Shown here in pieces: positions 22,448 to 33,346 of a stretch of DNA of 64,000 bases; the stretch's first letter is position 1; the number at the start of each line of letters is the position of its first letter. The DNA comes from Dryocosmus kuriphilus (Eukaryota; Arthropoda; Insecta; Hymenoptera; Cynipidae): NCBI GenBank assembly GCA_038277395.1, contig CM076190.1:184700001-184764000 (forward strand). The letters are read 5' to 3'. The notes beneath the pieces were generated by a model that saw only the letters and a program-made list of their open reading frames with translations, made no database searches and was not told the DNA's origin. Both the position numbers and the translations under genes were made by a program.

Positions 22448-22604
22448 GTGAACGTTGAAGCTGAGAGCCACGTTCCCGACCTCGGACGACGTTTTTGTAC
22501 TCGTCTGCTCCATGCGCGCTTCGCGCGCATTCCGCTACGACTCGAACAAAAAACGTCGGTCCTCGGCCGGGAAGCATGGCTCTCGGCTTCGCCGAACACA
22601 ATGT
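22448..22604. repeat. Near-complete 155 bp palindrome with TTC apex
   Basis: Arms run from the GTGAACG region to the GAACACAA region and meet at 22521 in TGCGCGC-TTC-GCGCGCA (22513-22529). Most of the length is paired (for example GACGACGTTTTT with AAAAAACGTC). It abuts the neighbouring MITE directly. The apex is the GCGAAGC mini-hairpin type also used by the HINE-like repeats. Confidence 0.75.
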
Positions 22605-23031
22605 ACTATTAATACAATAAAATACAAACTTCACAATTCTACAAAACAAATATCAAAACCAAATTTTTTGAATCAAAACAAAATATATTCAACTTCAAAA
22701 TTTGAACGGTTGAATATAAAATCTTCCAATTTCCAGAATCAAAATCAGAGGATTTTAAAAAAAATCTACCTTTTAAAAGGTACTAATCGACGAAATTGAT
22801 TATCACATAGTGTGTGAATCAACGAAATGAAAATCTTGTGTAATCTCTAATTTTTTGAAATGTTTAATCTACAACTTCTAAGCGCAATATTGCAATCATT
22901 ACCTTCAAATGTATGAAAATCTGAAGGCTATTTTCAAAATACAAGAAATGAAGAATATAATTTATTAATCTTTGGGATAAAAGACAAAGAATTTCCAGGA
23001 ATTTTTCGCCTTTTTTACTATTTACCTTTTT
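22605..23031. other. AT-rich sequence without recognised feature
   Basis: A-rich low-complexity DNA. No gene or repeat boundary is seen before the next HINE-like copy. Confidence 0.45.
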
Positions 23032-23350
23032 ACATTCTCATCAGAGAAGGTATTAGATTTATGCAAAATTTGACTTTCGAGGCTTTCATGAAATCTCCAC
23101 GTTTTGAGACCCCCTGAGTCAGAAAAAACGGTTTTTTTACGGCGGTGTCTGTCTGTCTGTTGTCGTCGTCGTCGTCGTTGTCGTCATCGTCGTAGCCATT
23201 GTCGTCGTGGTTAGAGCTTGTTCCCACGATAACTTTCGAAGGACTAATCAGATTGGAGTGCGCTTTAATACACTTCTTTAAGGGGTAAAAAGAAAGGACG
23301 AGTTCGTTAACCAGCGGTTTTTGACCAACAATTATGGTTTTATCCATCAA
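23030..23350 (-). CDS. Short Asp-rich ORF of the HINE-like repeat
   Basis: ATG-initiated MDKTIIVGQKPLVNELVLSF frame with an Asp tract and NRQTDTAVKKPFF; it runs to the element terminus. About 105 residues, no recognised domain. See the family entry at 29010 for alternatives. Confidence 0.3.
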   Translation of the reverse strand: MMDKTIIVGQKPLVNELVLSFYPLKKCIKAHSNLISPSKVIVGTSSNHDDNGYDDDDNDDDDDNRQTDTAVKKPFFLTQGVSKRGDFMKASKVKFCINLIPSLMRM

Positions 23351-24290
23351 AAACCGTTTTCACAAAATCAAAAAAAAAAATCCATTTTCCGGCTAAAATA
23401 TGAGAGATACAAAAAAAATGTGAGAAAGTAAAATTTTTCACCTCAAGAAATCTACAAATTTTATCTTAACCGTTTTGTGATAAAATTAACGGTTTTTGTG
23501 TTTTAATCAAGAAAACGCTATTAAAATTAAAAAACTCTGATTTCCCGCCAAAATATTCAAGATAAAAAAAAATGGTAAAGAACAAAGTTGTTCAATTCAA
23601 AAATATCTACAAATTCTGTTTCAACCATTTTTTTATAAAATGCACGGTTTTGGTTTTAATCGATAAAACGTTATTAAAAATCAATATTTTCAAATTTCCC
23701 GCAAAACTATGCAAGATACGGAAAAAAATAATAATAACCAAAGTTGTTCAGCTCAAACAGGTCTACAAATTTGCTTTCTATTATTTTTTCGAACAGATGC
23801 GTACTTTTTGAGTTTTTCGTGAAATATGTTATGAAATATAAAGAAAACCACTTTTCAGCAAAACTATGCAAGATATGAGAAAATATTAACAAGCAGAATT
23901 GTTCATCTTGGAAAGAGCTACAAAATTTATTTATAAGGCTCATCGTTTTGCTTTTAAGAATCGAAATCCTGTATTGTGAAAATTTGTAAAATCACAAAAA
24001 AATTTTACCAATCTACAATGTCTTTTAAAAAAATGTAATTATCGAGCGCAAAGCGCAGTGTCATGATGAGAATGTATTCCTTAAAGGCGATAGAGCTTTA
24101 AGTAAAGCAGTTCCTTTTGGAATTTTTAATTTGAAGGTTTATACAGTCCATAAACACCGAGCGCGTAGCGCGAGGTGAATAATTTATCGAGCGCGAAGCG
24201 CGAGTGCCAATAGACGCGCGCCCTAGGCGCGCTCATACTTCGCGCAAAGCGCGCGATAAGAATGTGCCCGCGAAGCGGGCAGATTTTTTT
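23032..24290 (+). mobile_element. HINE/DINE-1-like repeat, best complete copy (1259 bp)
   Basis: Reference copy of the family. In order it holds the head ACATTCTCATCAGAGAAGG (23032), a GTCTGTCTGTC plus GTC microsatellite (23147-23185), the block with the Asp-rich frame, and three internal subrepeats of about 150 bp (23440-23800). The GCGAAGC-rich block and CGATAGAGC segment (24040-24180) follow. Last come GCGCGATAAGAATGT, which is the inverse of the head terminus, and the hairpin GCCCGCGAAGCGGGC with AGATTTTTTT (24266-24290). The asymmetric inverted termini, 3' hairpin, microsatellite and tandem core match Helentron-associated elements. Insertion between T-rich flanks fits the TT preference of that group. 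Confidence 0.75.
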
Positions 24291-26257
24291 ATTTTTAATT
24301 CACAACTTTTTTTATCGTAATTAAGTGGATTTGATAACTTCGAAAAAACACTTTGCTACAAAGATTTGATTTTTACCGAAAAGTTAATTTCAAAAGAAAC
24401 CTTACGACCCCTGGAATGTTGTAACCTTATTAAATCACAATCATGTTATTGTAATGTTACAACTGTTTTTATGAGAAAATTGTGTAATCTATGTGAATTT
24501 TTATAATCATTTCACTAATTATACTTTTGATAATTTTTCTTTGTTCTTTTTTTTTTAATGTACGAATTTAATTCTCATACCCTCTCAAAAATTTCAGCGA
24601 ATTACTTTTTTTTCGACAAATGATTTCTCGCACATCCTTAAAAATTTTTCAATTTAAGCCAACATTGTCCAAGATTTCGAATCACTTGGATGTTCAAAAT
24701 CTCCACGCCAACCTCAATTTCCAGAATGCTACTTATTTGAGTTTCAAAATGTTGACATTGAGTCCATTTTCTACAATTTCTACAATTTTTCGCATGAAAG
24801 TTTTCTGTTTCATTTATGTACTCACTATAATTTTTACGAAAATTAAATGAATTTATATCACAAATTTTCCCACCCCGACATTATAGTTAAAATTTTCGAA
24901 ATACTTCAAAGAAACTTTTCGCGCCAAAATTTTTTACATCTCTTTAATATCCCGAATAGAAAATATATATTAATTTTGAAATCTTTCAAAAATTTCAAAT
25001 CAAAGCGAAGGTTTAAAACTCTGCGTCGATGAGAATTTGAAAATTTTTCATAGTTTAATTCTGAAATAAGGAAGTCATAATAAATTTTAAACAATCATTT
25101 GTCATTTAACATTCTACCTTCGAGGCACTATTTTTTTAAACAACTTATTTGTTGCTGAAATGCAACAAACAATATTTTTGATCTTTTTTCACGTAAATTT
25201 AAAAAGTTTTTAGATACATGAAAATCATGGGTATGTAAAAGAAATTTTGAACGCTAACGAAACATTGATTTAAAAAAAAAGTTTTTGGAAGAAAATCACA
25301 AGACTGAGTCGTAAAGAAACTTGAGTTACGACCTATTTTTTGAAATACGAGTTAGACTAAACAAGTTATTGAGATTTATGTAGATGGAAGATTTCTATAG
25401 CTTTTGCTTCCTAATGATAAATAGATTGCTGTTAATATACTTGAATGTAAATTAAATTATATATACTCGTATATGTATATTCAAGTATATTCAAATAATC
25501 AGTGACATTTATTTTTTACTCCATATTTTTAGTGTGTAGAATTTTCATGATTCCGTATTCCAAAATTTTCGAAGATATGAAAAAAAGTTCCTTTCTGAAT
25601 TTATCTCAAAGTGTAAATTTGAGAAGATATGAATTTCATAATATCTCACAATCCAAAATGTGGGAATTTGAAATTTGAAACTCAGAGATATTTGCTTATT
25701 TTACAGTTTTTTATGAAAAAAGTTGCAGGATCGAAAAATTCTCAAGCTATGGAATTTGAAAAGTGCTTATTTAAAAAATTTGAAATCCTATCACTCGGGA
25801 ACTTGAAAATCAAAATTACACGGAATAAAAAAAAAACAAAGTTCGAAAATCATAGATATGAGTGTACCTTGGAAAATTTTGTCAGTCAAATGAAAATTTA
25901 GGTTCAATTAAAATGCAGGTCGTAACTTCAAAACGTGACCTAAATTTCTAATTTGCGTTTTTCGAAATGTTGATTTCAATTATGTTAATGCAAAACTGTT
26001 TGCTCGATTGAGCTGATTAAAATTATCAAATCAGAATCAACACGTAAGTGACTTTTTGAATGTTTATTCACGAATACTTCATAAGCTTCAGTGTGAGTGT
26101 AATTTTAGGAAATTTAAAAAACCGATCCAGTAAATAAGTAGTGGAAGACATTGGGGAAAAATATTGGATTAATGGAAATAAGCTGCCGCAATTCGTTTTC
26201 AAATATTTTCGTTAGGATTTCTTAAAAATTTTAGGGGAAAAGCTATCTCTTTAGCAT
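24291..26257. other. 2 kb AT-rich intergenic sequence
   Basis: No gene is recognised. The plus frame at 25629-25901 is Lys/Phe-rich and typical of chance frames in AT-rich DNA. A TATATACTCGTATATGTATA microsatellite-like patch lies near 25457-25480. Confidence 0.5.
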
Positions 26258-27456
26258 AAAAAATCTGCCCGCTTCGCGGGCACATTCTCGTCTCGCGCTT
26301 CGCGCAAAGTATGACTGCGCCTGGGGCGCGCGTCTGTTGGCACACGCGCTTCGCGCTCGATAGATTATTCACTTCGCGCTACGCAGTCGGTGTTTATGGA
26401 TCGTATGAACCTTTAAATTAAAAATTACAAAAGAAATTATTTTACTTAAGGCTCTATCGCCCTTAAGGAATACATTCTCATCATGACACTTGCGCTTCGC
26501 GCTCGATAATTACATTTTTTTAAAACACATTGTAGATCAGTAAAGTTTTTTTGTGATTTTCCAAATTTTCACAATGCAGGATTTCGATTCTTAAAAGTAA
26601 AACGATGAATCTTATAGATAAATTTTGTAGCTCTTTCCAAGGTGAACAATTCTTCTCGTTAATATTTTCTCATATCTTGCATAGTTTTGCTGAAAATTGG
26701 ATTTGTTTGTATTTAATAACACTTTTCACGAATAATTCAAAAAATATGCATCTTTACAAAAAAATGATAAAGAGAAACTTCGAGGTGAACAACTTTGTTT
26801 ATTATCATTTTTTCGTATCTTGCATAGTTTGGCGGGAAATTCGAAATTTTTTATTTTTAATAACGTTTTATCGATTAAGACAAATACCGTCCATTTTATC
26901 AAAAAATTATTGAAACAAAATCTGTAGACCCTTTTGAACTGAACAACTCTGTTCTTTGCAATTTTTTTCATCTTGAATATTATGGCGGGAAACCAGCGCT
27001 TTTAATTTTAATAGCGTTTTCTTGATTAGAACAAAAACCGTTCATTTTATCAAAAAACGGTTCAGATAAAATTTGTAGATTTTTTTGAGATGAACAATTC
27101 TAATTTCTTCCATTTTTTTTTATCTCTCATATTTTAGCCGGACAATGTATTATTTGATTTTGTGAAAACAGTTTTTGATGGATAAAACCATAACCGTCAG
27201 TCAAAAACCGCTGGTAAACGAACTCATCCTTTCCTTTAACCCCTTAAAGAAGTGTACCGAAACGCAATCCAATCCGATTATTCCTTCGAAAGTTATCGTG
27301 GGAACATACTACGACAACAACGACAACGACGACGACGACGATAAGAGACAGACAGACGCCGTCATAAAAACCATTTTTTCGGATTCAGGAGGTCTCAAAA
27401 CGTGGAGATTTCATGAAATCCTTGAAAGTGAAATTTTACAAAAATCTAATACCTTC
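26258..27456 (-). mobile_element. HINE/DINE-1-like repeat, near-complete copy
   Basis: Starts with the inverse of the terminal hairpin (TCTGCCCGCTTCGCGGGC near 26264) and runs through GCGAAGC blocks and subrepeats to the head. It stops within TAATACCTTC, so only the last 14 or so bases of the head terminus are missing. The plus strand carries the Asp-rich frame at 27175-27507. Confidence 0.7.
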
Positions 27457-27507
27457 TTTGTTTATTATCATTTTTTCGTATCTCGCATAGTTTGGCGGGA
27501 AATTTGA
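27175..27507 (+). CDS. Short Asp-rich ORF of the HINE-like repeat
   Basis: MDKTITVSQKPLVNELILSF core, Asp tract, then KRQTDAVIKTIFSDSGGLK. The frame continues past the truncated element end into a subrepeat fragment, so the C-terminus is abnormal. Confidence 0.3.
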   Translation: MMDKTITVSQKPLVNELILSFNPLKKCTETQSNPIIPSKVIVGTYYDNNDNDDDDDKRQTDAVIKTIFSDSGGLKTWRFHEILESEILQKSNTFFVYYHFFVSRIVWREI

Positions 27508-27528
27508 AATTTTTTATCATATATCCAT

Positions 27529-28678
27529 CAGAGAAGGTATTAGATTTATGTAAAATTTGACTTTCGCGGAATTCATGAAATCTCCACGTTTCGAGACCTC
27601 CTGAATCCTAAAAAATGGTCTTTACGACGGTGTTTGTCTGTCTGTTGTAGTCGTCGTCGTCGTTGTCGTTGGAGCCTGCTCCCACGATAACTTTCGAAGG
27701 ACTAATCGGATTGGAGTGCGCTTTACTAAACTTCTTTAAGGGGTAAAAAGAAAGGACGAGCTCGTTAACTAGCGGCTTTTGACTAACGGTTATGGTTTTA
27801 TTCATCAAAAACGGTTTTCACAAAATTAAGAAATCCATTTTTCGGCTAAACTATGAGAGACACAAAAAAATGTAAGAGGGTAAAATTGTTTATCTCAAAA
27901 AAATCTACAAATTTTGTCTTAACCGTTTTTTGATAAAATGAACGATTTTTGTTTTAATCAAGAAAACGCTATGAAAATTAGAAAACTCTGGTTTCCCGCC
28001 CAAATACTCAAGACAAAAAAAAATGGTAAGAAACAAAGTTGTTCAATGTAAAAAGCTCTACAAATTTTGTTTCAACCATTTTCTGATAAAATTCACGGTT
28101 TTGGTTTTAATCGATAAAACGTTATTAAAAATAAAACATTTCAAATTTCCCGCCAATCTATGCAATATACGAAAAAATGAAAACAAAATTGTTTACCTCA
28201 GAAAGATCTACAAATTTGTTCTCTGTCATTTTTTTGAGCAGTCGCGTAGTTTTTGAGTTATTCGTGAAATATGTTATGAAATATAAAGAAAACCACTTTA
28301 CAGCAAAACTATGCAAGATATTAAAATATTAACAAGCAGAATTGTTCACCTTGGAAAGAGCTACAAAATTTGTTTATAAGAGTCATCGTTTTACTTTTAA
28401 GAATCGAAATCCTGTATTGTGAAGGTTTGGAAAATCACAAAAAAAACGTTACCAATCTACAATTTGTTTTTAAAAAATGTAATTATCGAGCGCGAAGTGC
28501 GAGTGTCATGATGAGAATGTATTCCTTAAGGGCGATAGAGCCTAAAGTAAAATAATTTCTTTTGTAATTTTTCATTTAAAGATTTATGCGATCCATAAAC
28601 ACCGAACGCGTAGCGCGAGGTGAATAATGTATCGAACGCGAAGCGCGAGTGCCAATAGACGTGCGCCCTAGGTACGCA
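27529..28678 (+). mobile_element. HINE/DINE-1-like repeat, copy lacking both extreme ends
   Basis: Begins at CATCAGAGAAGGTATTAG without the first bases of the head and ends in GCCCTAGGTACGCAG, before the terminal hairpin. It lies head to head with the preceding copy, with a reversed subrepeat fragment (27457-27520) between them. Confidence 0.65.
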
Positions 28679-28679
28679 G

Positions 28680-29326
28680 CTTTTTTTAAATAACGTTTTA
28701 TCGATTAAAACAAAAACCGTGCATTTTATCAGAAATGGTTAAAACAAAATTTGTAGATCTTTTTATGTTGAACAACTCTGTTCTTTGCCATTTTTTTTAA
28801 CTTGAATATTATGGCGGTAAACCAGAGTTTTTAAATTTTAATAGCGTTTTCTTGATTAAATCAAAAACCGTTAATTATATCAAGAAATGGTTCAAATAAA
28901 ATTTGTAGATTTTTTTAAGATGAACAATTCTACTTTCTTCCATTTTTTTTGTATCTCTCATAGTTTAGCCGTAAAATGGATTTTTTAATTTTGTGAAAAA
29001 CCGTTTTTGATGGATAAAACCATAACCGTTGGTTTAAAACCGCTGGTTAACGAACTCGTCCTTTCTTTTTACCCCTTAATGAAGTATACCAAAGCGCAAT
29101 CCAATCCGATTAATCCTTCGAAAGTTATCGTGGAAACAGACTCCAACGACGATGACAACAACGCCAACGACGACGACGACAACGACGATGTCGACGACTA
29201 CAGACAGACAGACACCGTCGTAAAAACCGTTTTTTCAGATTCAGGAGGTCTCAAAATGTGGAGATTTCATGAATTCCGCGAAAGTCAAATTTTACATAAA
29301 TCTAATACCTTCTCTGATGAGAATGT
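28680..29326 (-). mobile_element. HINE/DINE-1-like repeat, head half
   Basis: Starts inside the subrepeats (AATAACGTTTTATCGATTAA) and ends with a complete inverted head (CTCTGATGAGAATGT at 29312-29326). The tail half is missing and replaced by the neighbouring copy. Confidence 0.65.
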
Positions 29327-29354
29327 AAAAATGCTGATTGATAAGAATAAGTGA
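29010..29354 (+). CDS. Short Asp-rich ORF of the HINE-like repeat (best-preserved copy)
   Basis: ATG 29010 gives about 114 residues. An N-terminal core has the pattern MDKTITV..KPLVNELVLSF followed by QSNPINPSKVIV. Next comes an Asp/Asn tract of about 25 residues, encoded by the GAC microsatellite, then RQTDTVVKTVFSDSGGLK and FHEF. The frame crosses the element terminus. The same core is open at 16974-17264, 19082-19333, 23030-23350, 27175-27507, 27608-27808, 37284-37541 and 39216-39518. I do not recognise the family. A real peptide, or a frame kept open because the copies are young, are both possible. Confidence 0.35.
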   Translation: MDKTITVGLKPLVNELVLSFYPLMKYTKAQSNPINPSKVIVETDSNDDDNNANDDDDNDDVDDYRQTDTVVKTVFSDSGGLKMWRFHEFRESQILHKSNTFSDENVKMLIDKNK

Positions 29355-29770
29355 GTAATAAATTACGAAAAATGCATAAAGAATATTTTTAAAAGTCCAT
29401 TATTGTGAGAGATGAACTCGTACCTCCTGGGTCATCAAGCTTGCGATTACCAGATGGCCTCAATCCGCTGGTAACAGAATTAGCAAATCATAGTATATAA
29501 AGATAAACATCATGATTAGAAAAAATTTGTATGAATACCAGCCACTAACATCATAAGTGGCAAATTTGGATAATTTTTTTAAACGTCAACAGAGTTAGAC
29601 GTAAAAATTGTAGCGATTTTATGTTTTTTTCCATAAGGAAAATTTCGCGACGCGGCGTTTATTGCAAATTGCATCAACTTGACGACTTCGAGAGTTGCAG
29701 CAAAATTAAGAGCACGTTTCTCACGCGGAACCGGTCATTTGCAATCAAAATTTAGTCATGTTGCATTTTT
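29327..29770. other. Dispersed TTGCAAA repeat, inverse of 16270-16470
   Basis: 29540-29760 is the inverted counterpart of the sequence at 16270-16470. The rest is AT-rich with no gene. Confidence 0.5.
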
Positions 29771-30320
29771 ACATTCTCATCTCAATGAGAAAGTATTAGT
29801 TTTATGTGAAAACTGACTTTCGCGGATTTCATCAATTCTCGACGTTTCGTCACCCCCTGAATCCGAAGAAAACACGTTTTACGACGGTGTCTGTCTGTCT
29901 GTTGTCGCTGTCGTCGTCGCCGTCTTCGTTGGCGTCGTTTTAGTCGTCGTCGCCGTCCTTGGAGCCTGTTCCCACGATAACTTTCGAAGGACAAATCGGA
30001 TTGGATTGAGCTTTGGCGCACTTCTTTAAGGCATAAAAAGAAAGGGCGAGTTTGTTAACCAGCTGTTTTTGACCAGTGGTTATGGTTTTATCAATCAAAA
30101 ACGGTTTTCACAAAATTAAAAACTCCATTTTCCGGCTAAAATATGCAAGATGCAAAAAAAGCAGTAGTAAAATTGTTCACCTCAAAAAAAAAATTACAAA
30201 TTTTGTATTAACCATTTTTTGATAAAGTGCATGGGTTTTTTTTTAATCCAGAAAGCGTTATTAAAAATAAAAAATTCAAATTTCCCGCCAAACTATGCAA
30301 GATACAAAAAAAAAAAGTAC
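29771..30320 (+). mobile_element. HINE/DINE-1-like repeat, truncated diverged copy
   Basis: The head variant ACATTCTCATCTCAATGAG starts at 29771, followed by the microsatellite and one or two subrepeats. It ends in an A-run near 30315, and the tail is absent. The Asp frame is disrupted and reads Arg-rich in another frame. Confidence 0.65.
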
Positions 30321-31764
30321 TTAAATGCCTGTGAACTCTGAAATGGGGACGCCGACGGGAGAATTGTCAGTCACTAACACAGCGTTGGCTCGCTGCTCAC
30401 GCACACACGTCTGATTATACCACACTCCTGATTGGTGCAGCTTGAACGTTTTATAACTCTGAAAGCTATGAGTTTAATTAATTTTTGCAAAAGGACATTT
30501 CGATTTATTTTTTTAAGTAAGCAAGTAAAGCATCCCGCTAATCCATTATTTATGCCAAAAGATCAACAGTGTACCTGATTTTAGCGGCCATGACATTTAT
30601 CGTAAAAATGAGCTAACGTTAGACACACAGAAAAATAACCACTATTTCCGAGTGAATACACATCACTATATGGAATTCCATATTTTCACAACGTGAGAAT
30701 GTAAACTATATATTGCGTCACCAATTACTGGAGAACACACTTGAATGAGCTATTTTTATTGGTGGTTAATCTACTGAATCCGATTTTTAAACATTCTTCA
30801 ATGCTGAGTCAGCCTTGTTAACTTTTAAAGTTGACACATTTAATTCTTCGTTGTCATTAGAGGACCGCGTCAAAAATGTCCTGTATTACCGACAAGACTG
30901 AATATGAAAAAGAATTACTATTGACAGACTATTGATATTCAAGACAATGATGATATTTTAGAGATAATTCTCCATGCAAAACAAGAATTTCGCACAACCA
31001 CTTTATACAGTAATGTTATTCGTTTATCTTCATCTTCGATTATTCATATTTACAGATGTCAATAAACTTTTAACTTTAATTTCCTTTAATAATGTTAAGA
31101 ATGTGAATTCTAAAATATCTGTATTTAATATCAATTTAAAGTTCACCTGACGTTAAGGAAAAATATTTTAAAACTTGCATATGGACGAAAATAATCAGTG
31201 AGAAATAATTACGAGTTATTCTAATTTCCTTTATTAATCGTTTCAAAAATATCTTAGCATTCATGCATATCTATCTGTAATAAGTATTAATATTAAATTC
31301 ATCAAAAATGTATCGTATAATACATTTGTAATAATTTTTTATCTAGCTTAAGTATCATTTTGAAAAAAAACTAATAGATAAGCTTTCCTTATAAAATTCT
31401 TTTTTGCAATGCAAGTTTTTTATGTAATTTTTTTAAATCACTTAAAATTTTTTTAATGTCTTTAAATCCTTTGAAATCTGTTGAAGTCCGTAGAAATCTC
31501 TTGAAATAAATTTTAATTTACATATTCTCTCAAGTTCTCTAAGAATTCGTTGAAGTCCCTTAAAATCCATTGAAATCTTTCGAAATTGTAAAAATCTATT
31601 GAAATAAGTAGAAATATATTGAAATCACTTGAAATATTTGAAATCCTTGGAGATTCAATTATTATAAATCAGTTGAGTTTCCTTAAAAGCTTTTATACAC
31701 TGCAGGCATGATTCGCGCGTACTACGTGCTTGTTTTCAGACACTTAAGTAGCCTGTTATGGGTC
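30321..31764. other. Intergenic sequence
   Basis: No gene is recognised. 31440-31660 is a TTGAAATC-type low-complexity block like that at 12150-13270. Confidence 0.45.
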
Positions 31765-31830
31765 AGTGGTGGGAGCAGTACAATAATGGCCTCACAATAA
31801 TGAAGCCATTATTGTACTGCTCCCACCACT
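31765..31830. repeat. Perfect 26 bp inverted repeat with 14 bp loop
   Basis: AGTGGTGGGAGCAGTACAAT plus 6 more bases (31765-31790) is exactly inverted at 31805-31830. Transcribed, it would be a perfect hairpin. No seed family is recognised, and perfect pairing is more typical of a young inverted duplication than of a microRNA precursor. Confidence 0.9.
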
Positions 31831-31914
31831 ATCCACTATCCATTATTGTCCTCCGTATCATTGGATTACCTATTGAAGCAATACGTATTGTACATGATAA
31901 ACTTATAGACAAGA

Positions 31915-32110
31915 AATTTTTGAAATTTTTGAAAATTTTGAAAATTTTGAAAATTTTTGGAAATTTTGGAAATTTTTAAAAACTTTTGGAAATTTTGGAA
32001 CATTTTTAAAATTTTTGGAAATTTTAATAATTTTTGAAAATTAAAATTTTTTTGAAAACTTTAATAATTTTTGAAATTTCTAGAAATTATTAAAATTTAC
32101 AAAAATTTTC
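31915..32110. repeat. TTTTGGAAATTTT low-complexity block
   Basis: Short degenerate TTTTGAAAATTTTGGAAA units, also seen in inverse at 51640-51860. Confidence 0.8.
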
Positions 32111-32214
32111 AAAAATCTTGTTAACCGGCCCTAAAAGTGAATTGTACGGATTGGACTCGCCACGTCAGACCTCCTCTGCGATACATGATAATCGGGGGCA
32201 CGAAACTTGCAAAT

Positions 32215-32388
32215 CATGCCCTTGGTGTATAAAGTATAATGTGCACCATGGAACCACATTGTTCATTACACCTTGTGTGTTTGCAATACTTCGTCTCCGC
32301 CTCGCGCTCGTGTACGACTTGTATTGCAATCTCACACGCGGCGTATAATGACCAACTTAAGTTCCTTGGTGCACAGTGTACTATTTCG
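32215..32388. repeat. Inverted-repeat element of about 175 bp
   Basis: AAAGTATAATGTGCACCATG near 32229-32250 is inverted near 32365-32388 with mismatches. Probable MITE; no target duplication resolved. Confidence 0.45.
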
Positions 32389-32999
32389 TCTCTTAAAACT
32401 CATTAAAATCCTTTCAAAAAACTTGAAATCTTTAAAGTCCTTCGAAATTCTTAAAAGTTCTTTAATATTTCTTAAAAAATTTTAAATCCGTAGAAATCTC
32501 CTGCAATAAAATTGAATTTATTTGCAAAAGTTCTCTAGAAGTTCGTTGAAATCCTCTAAAATGGTAAAAACCCACTAAAATAATTAGAAATACTTTCTAT
32601 ACTTTGAGTTCTATTATAATTTGAATTGATCTGGATTCCTCATGAAAAAATGTGCGGAAATGCAAACACATGATTTCTGATACGGTCAAGTATTTACAAC
32701 TGTAGGACCCTTCATGTCAACGAATTCCATTTTCTGAAGTACCTAAGCATCAGAAATTTCATCAGACCGATTTTCTCAGAACTCTGTATCGAAGGTTTTT
32801 TTCTTCTTTATTGATAATGTGTCCCCTGAGGGTTTACATGGCTGCCGTTTTTTCCTTATTCCACTCTTACATTTTTTAAATACTTAAATTACTATTTACA
32901 TTTTATACCACTACATAGACTTTCCTTATTTCTCTAATCTATCACTAATTTATATTCTATCGCAACTAAAAACTAATTATCGGGTTATTGATCGTATTA

Positions 33000-33068
33000 G
33001 CGAACGAGGCATGTGAGCGAACGAGGCATGTGATCGAAAAAGGCATGTGTGCAAACGAGTCATGTGAG
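33000..33068 (+). repeat. 17 bp tandem repeat, four copies
   Basis: Unit GCGAACGAGGCATGTGA with small changes, inside the LINE 3' UTR. Confidence 0.85.
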
Positions 33069-33346
33069 CGAGCGCAACTAAATCCACCAAAATTATCAAA
33101 ATTATCGCATTATCAAAATAATAATATCGAAGGCAAAAATCGCAGCCGTAATTTTCGTTACTTATACAATTACTGTCATTTCTATATTCTTAACCCTTCT
33201 ACGCGCTTTCCATTTCCGTTTTTTCACTTTCATTCTATTTAATGTTTCTCACCATTTCACTTCACTATTTCACTCCTCTCACACTAAGTCTTTTACTTTT
33301 TTACTTCACTCACACTTACTCTTTAACTCTTTTACTCTACTCACAC

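Noticed and set aside
24266..24290. GC hairpin followed by a T-run as a bacterial rho-independent terminator
   Set aside because: It occurs only at the end of a dispersed repeat in an insect genome, always next to the inverse of the head terminus, so it is an element end.
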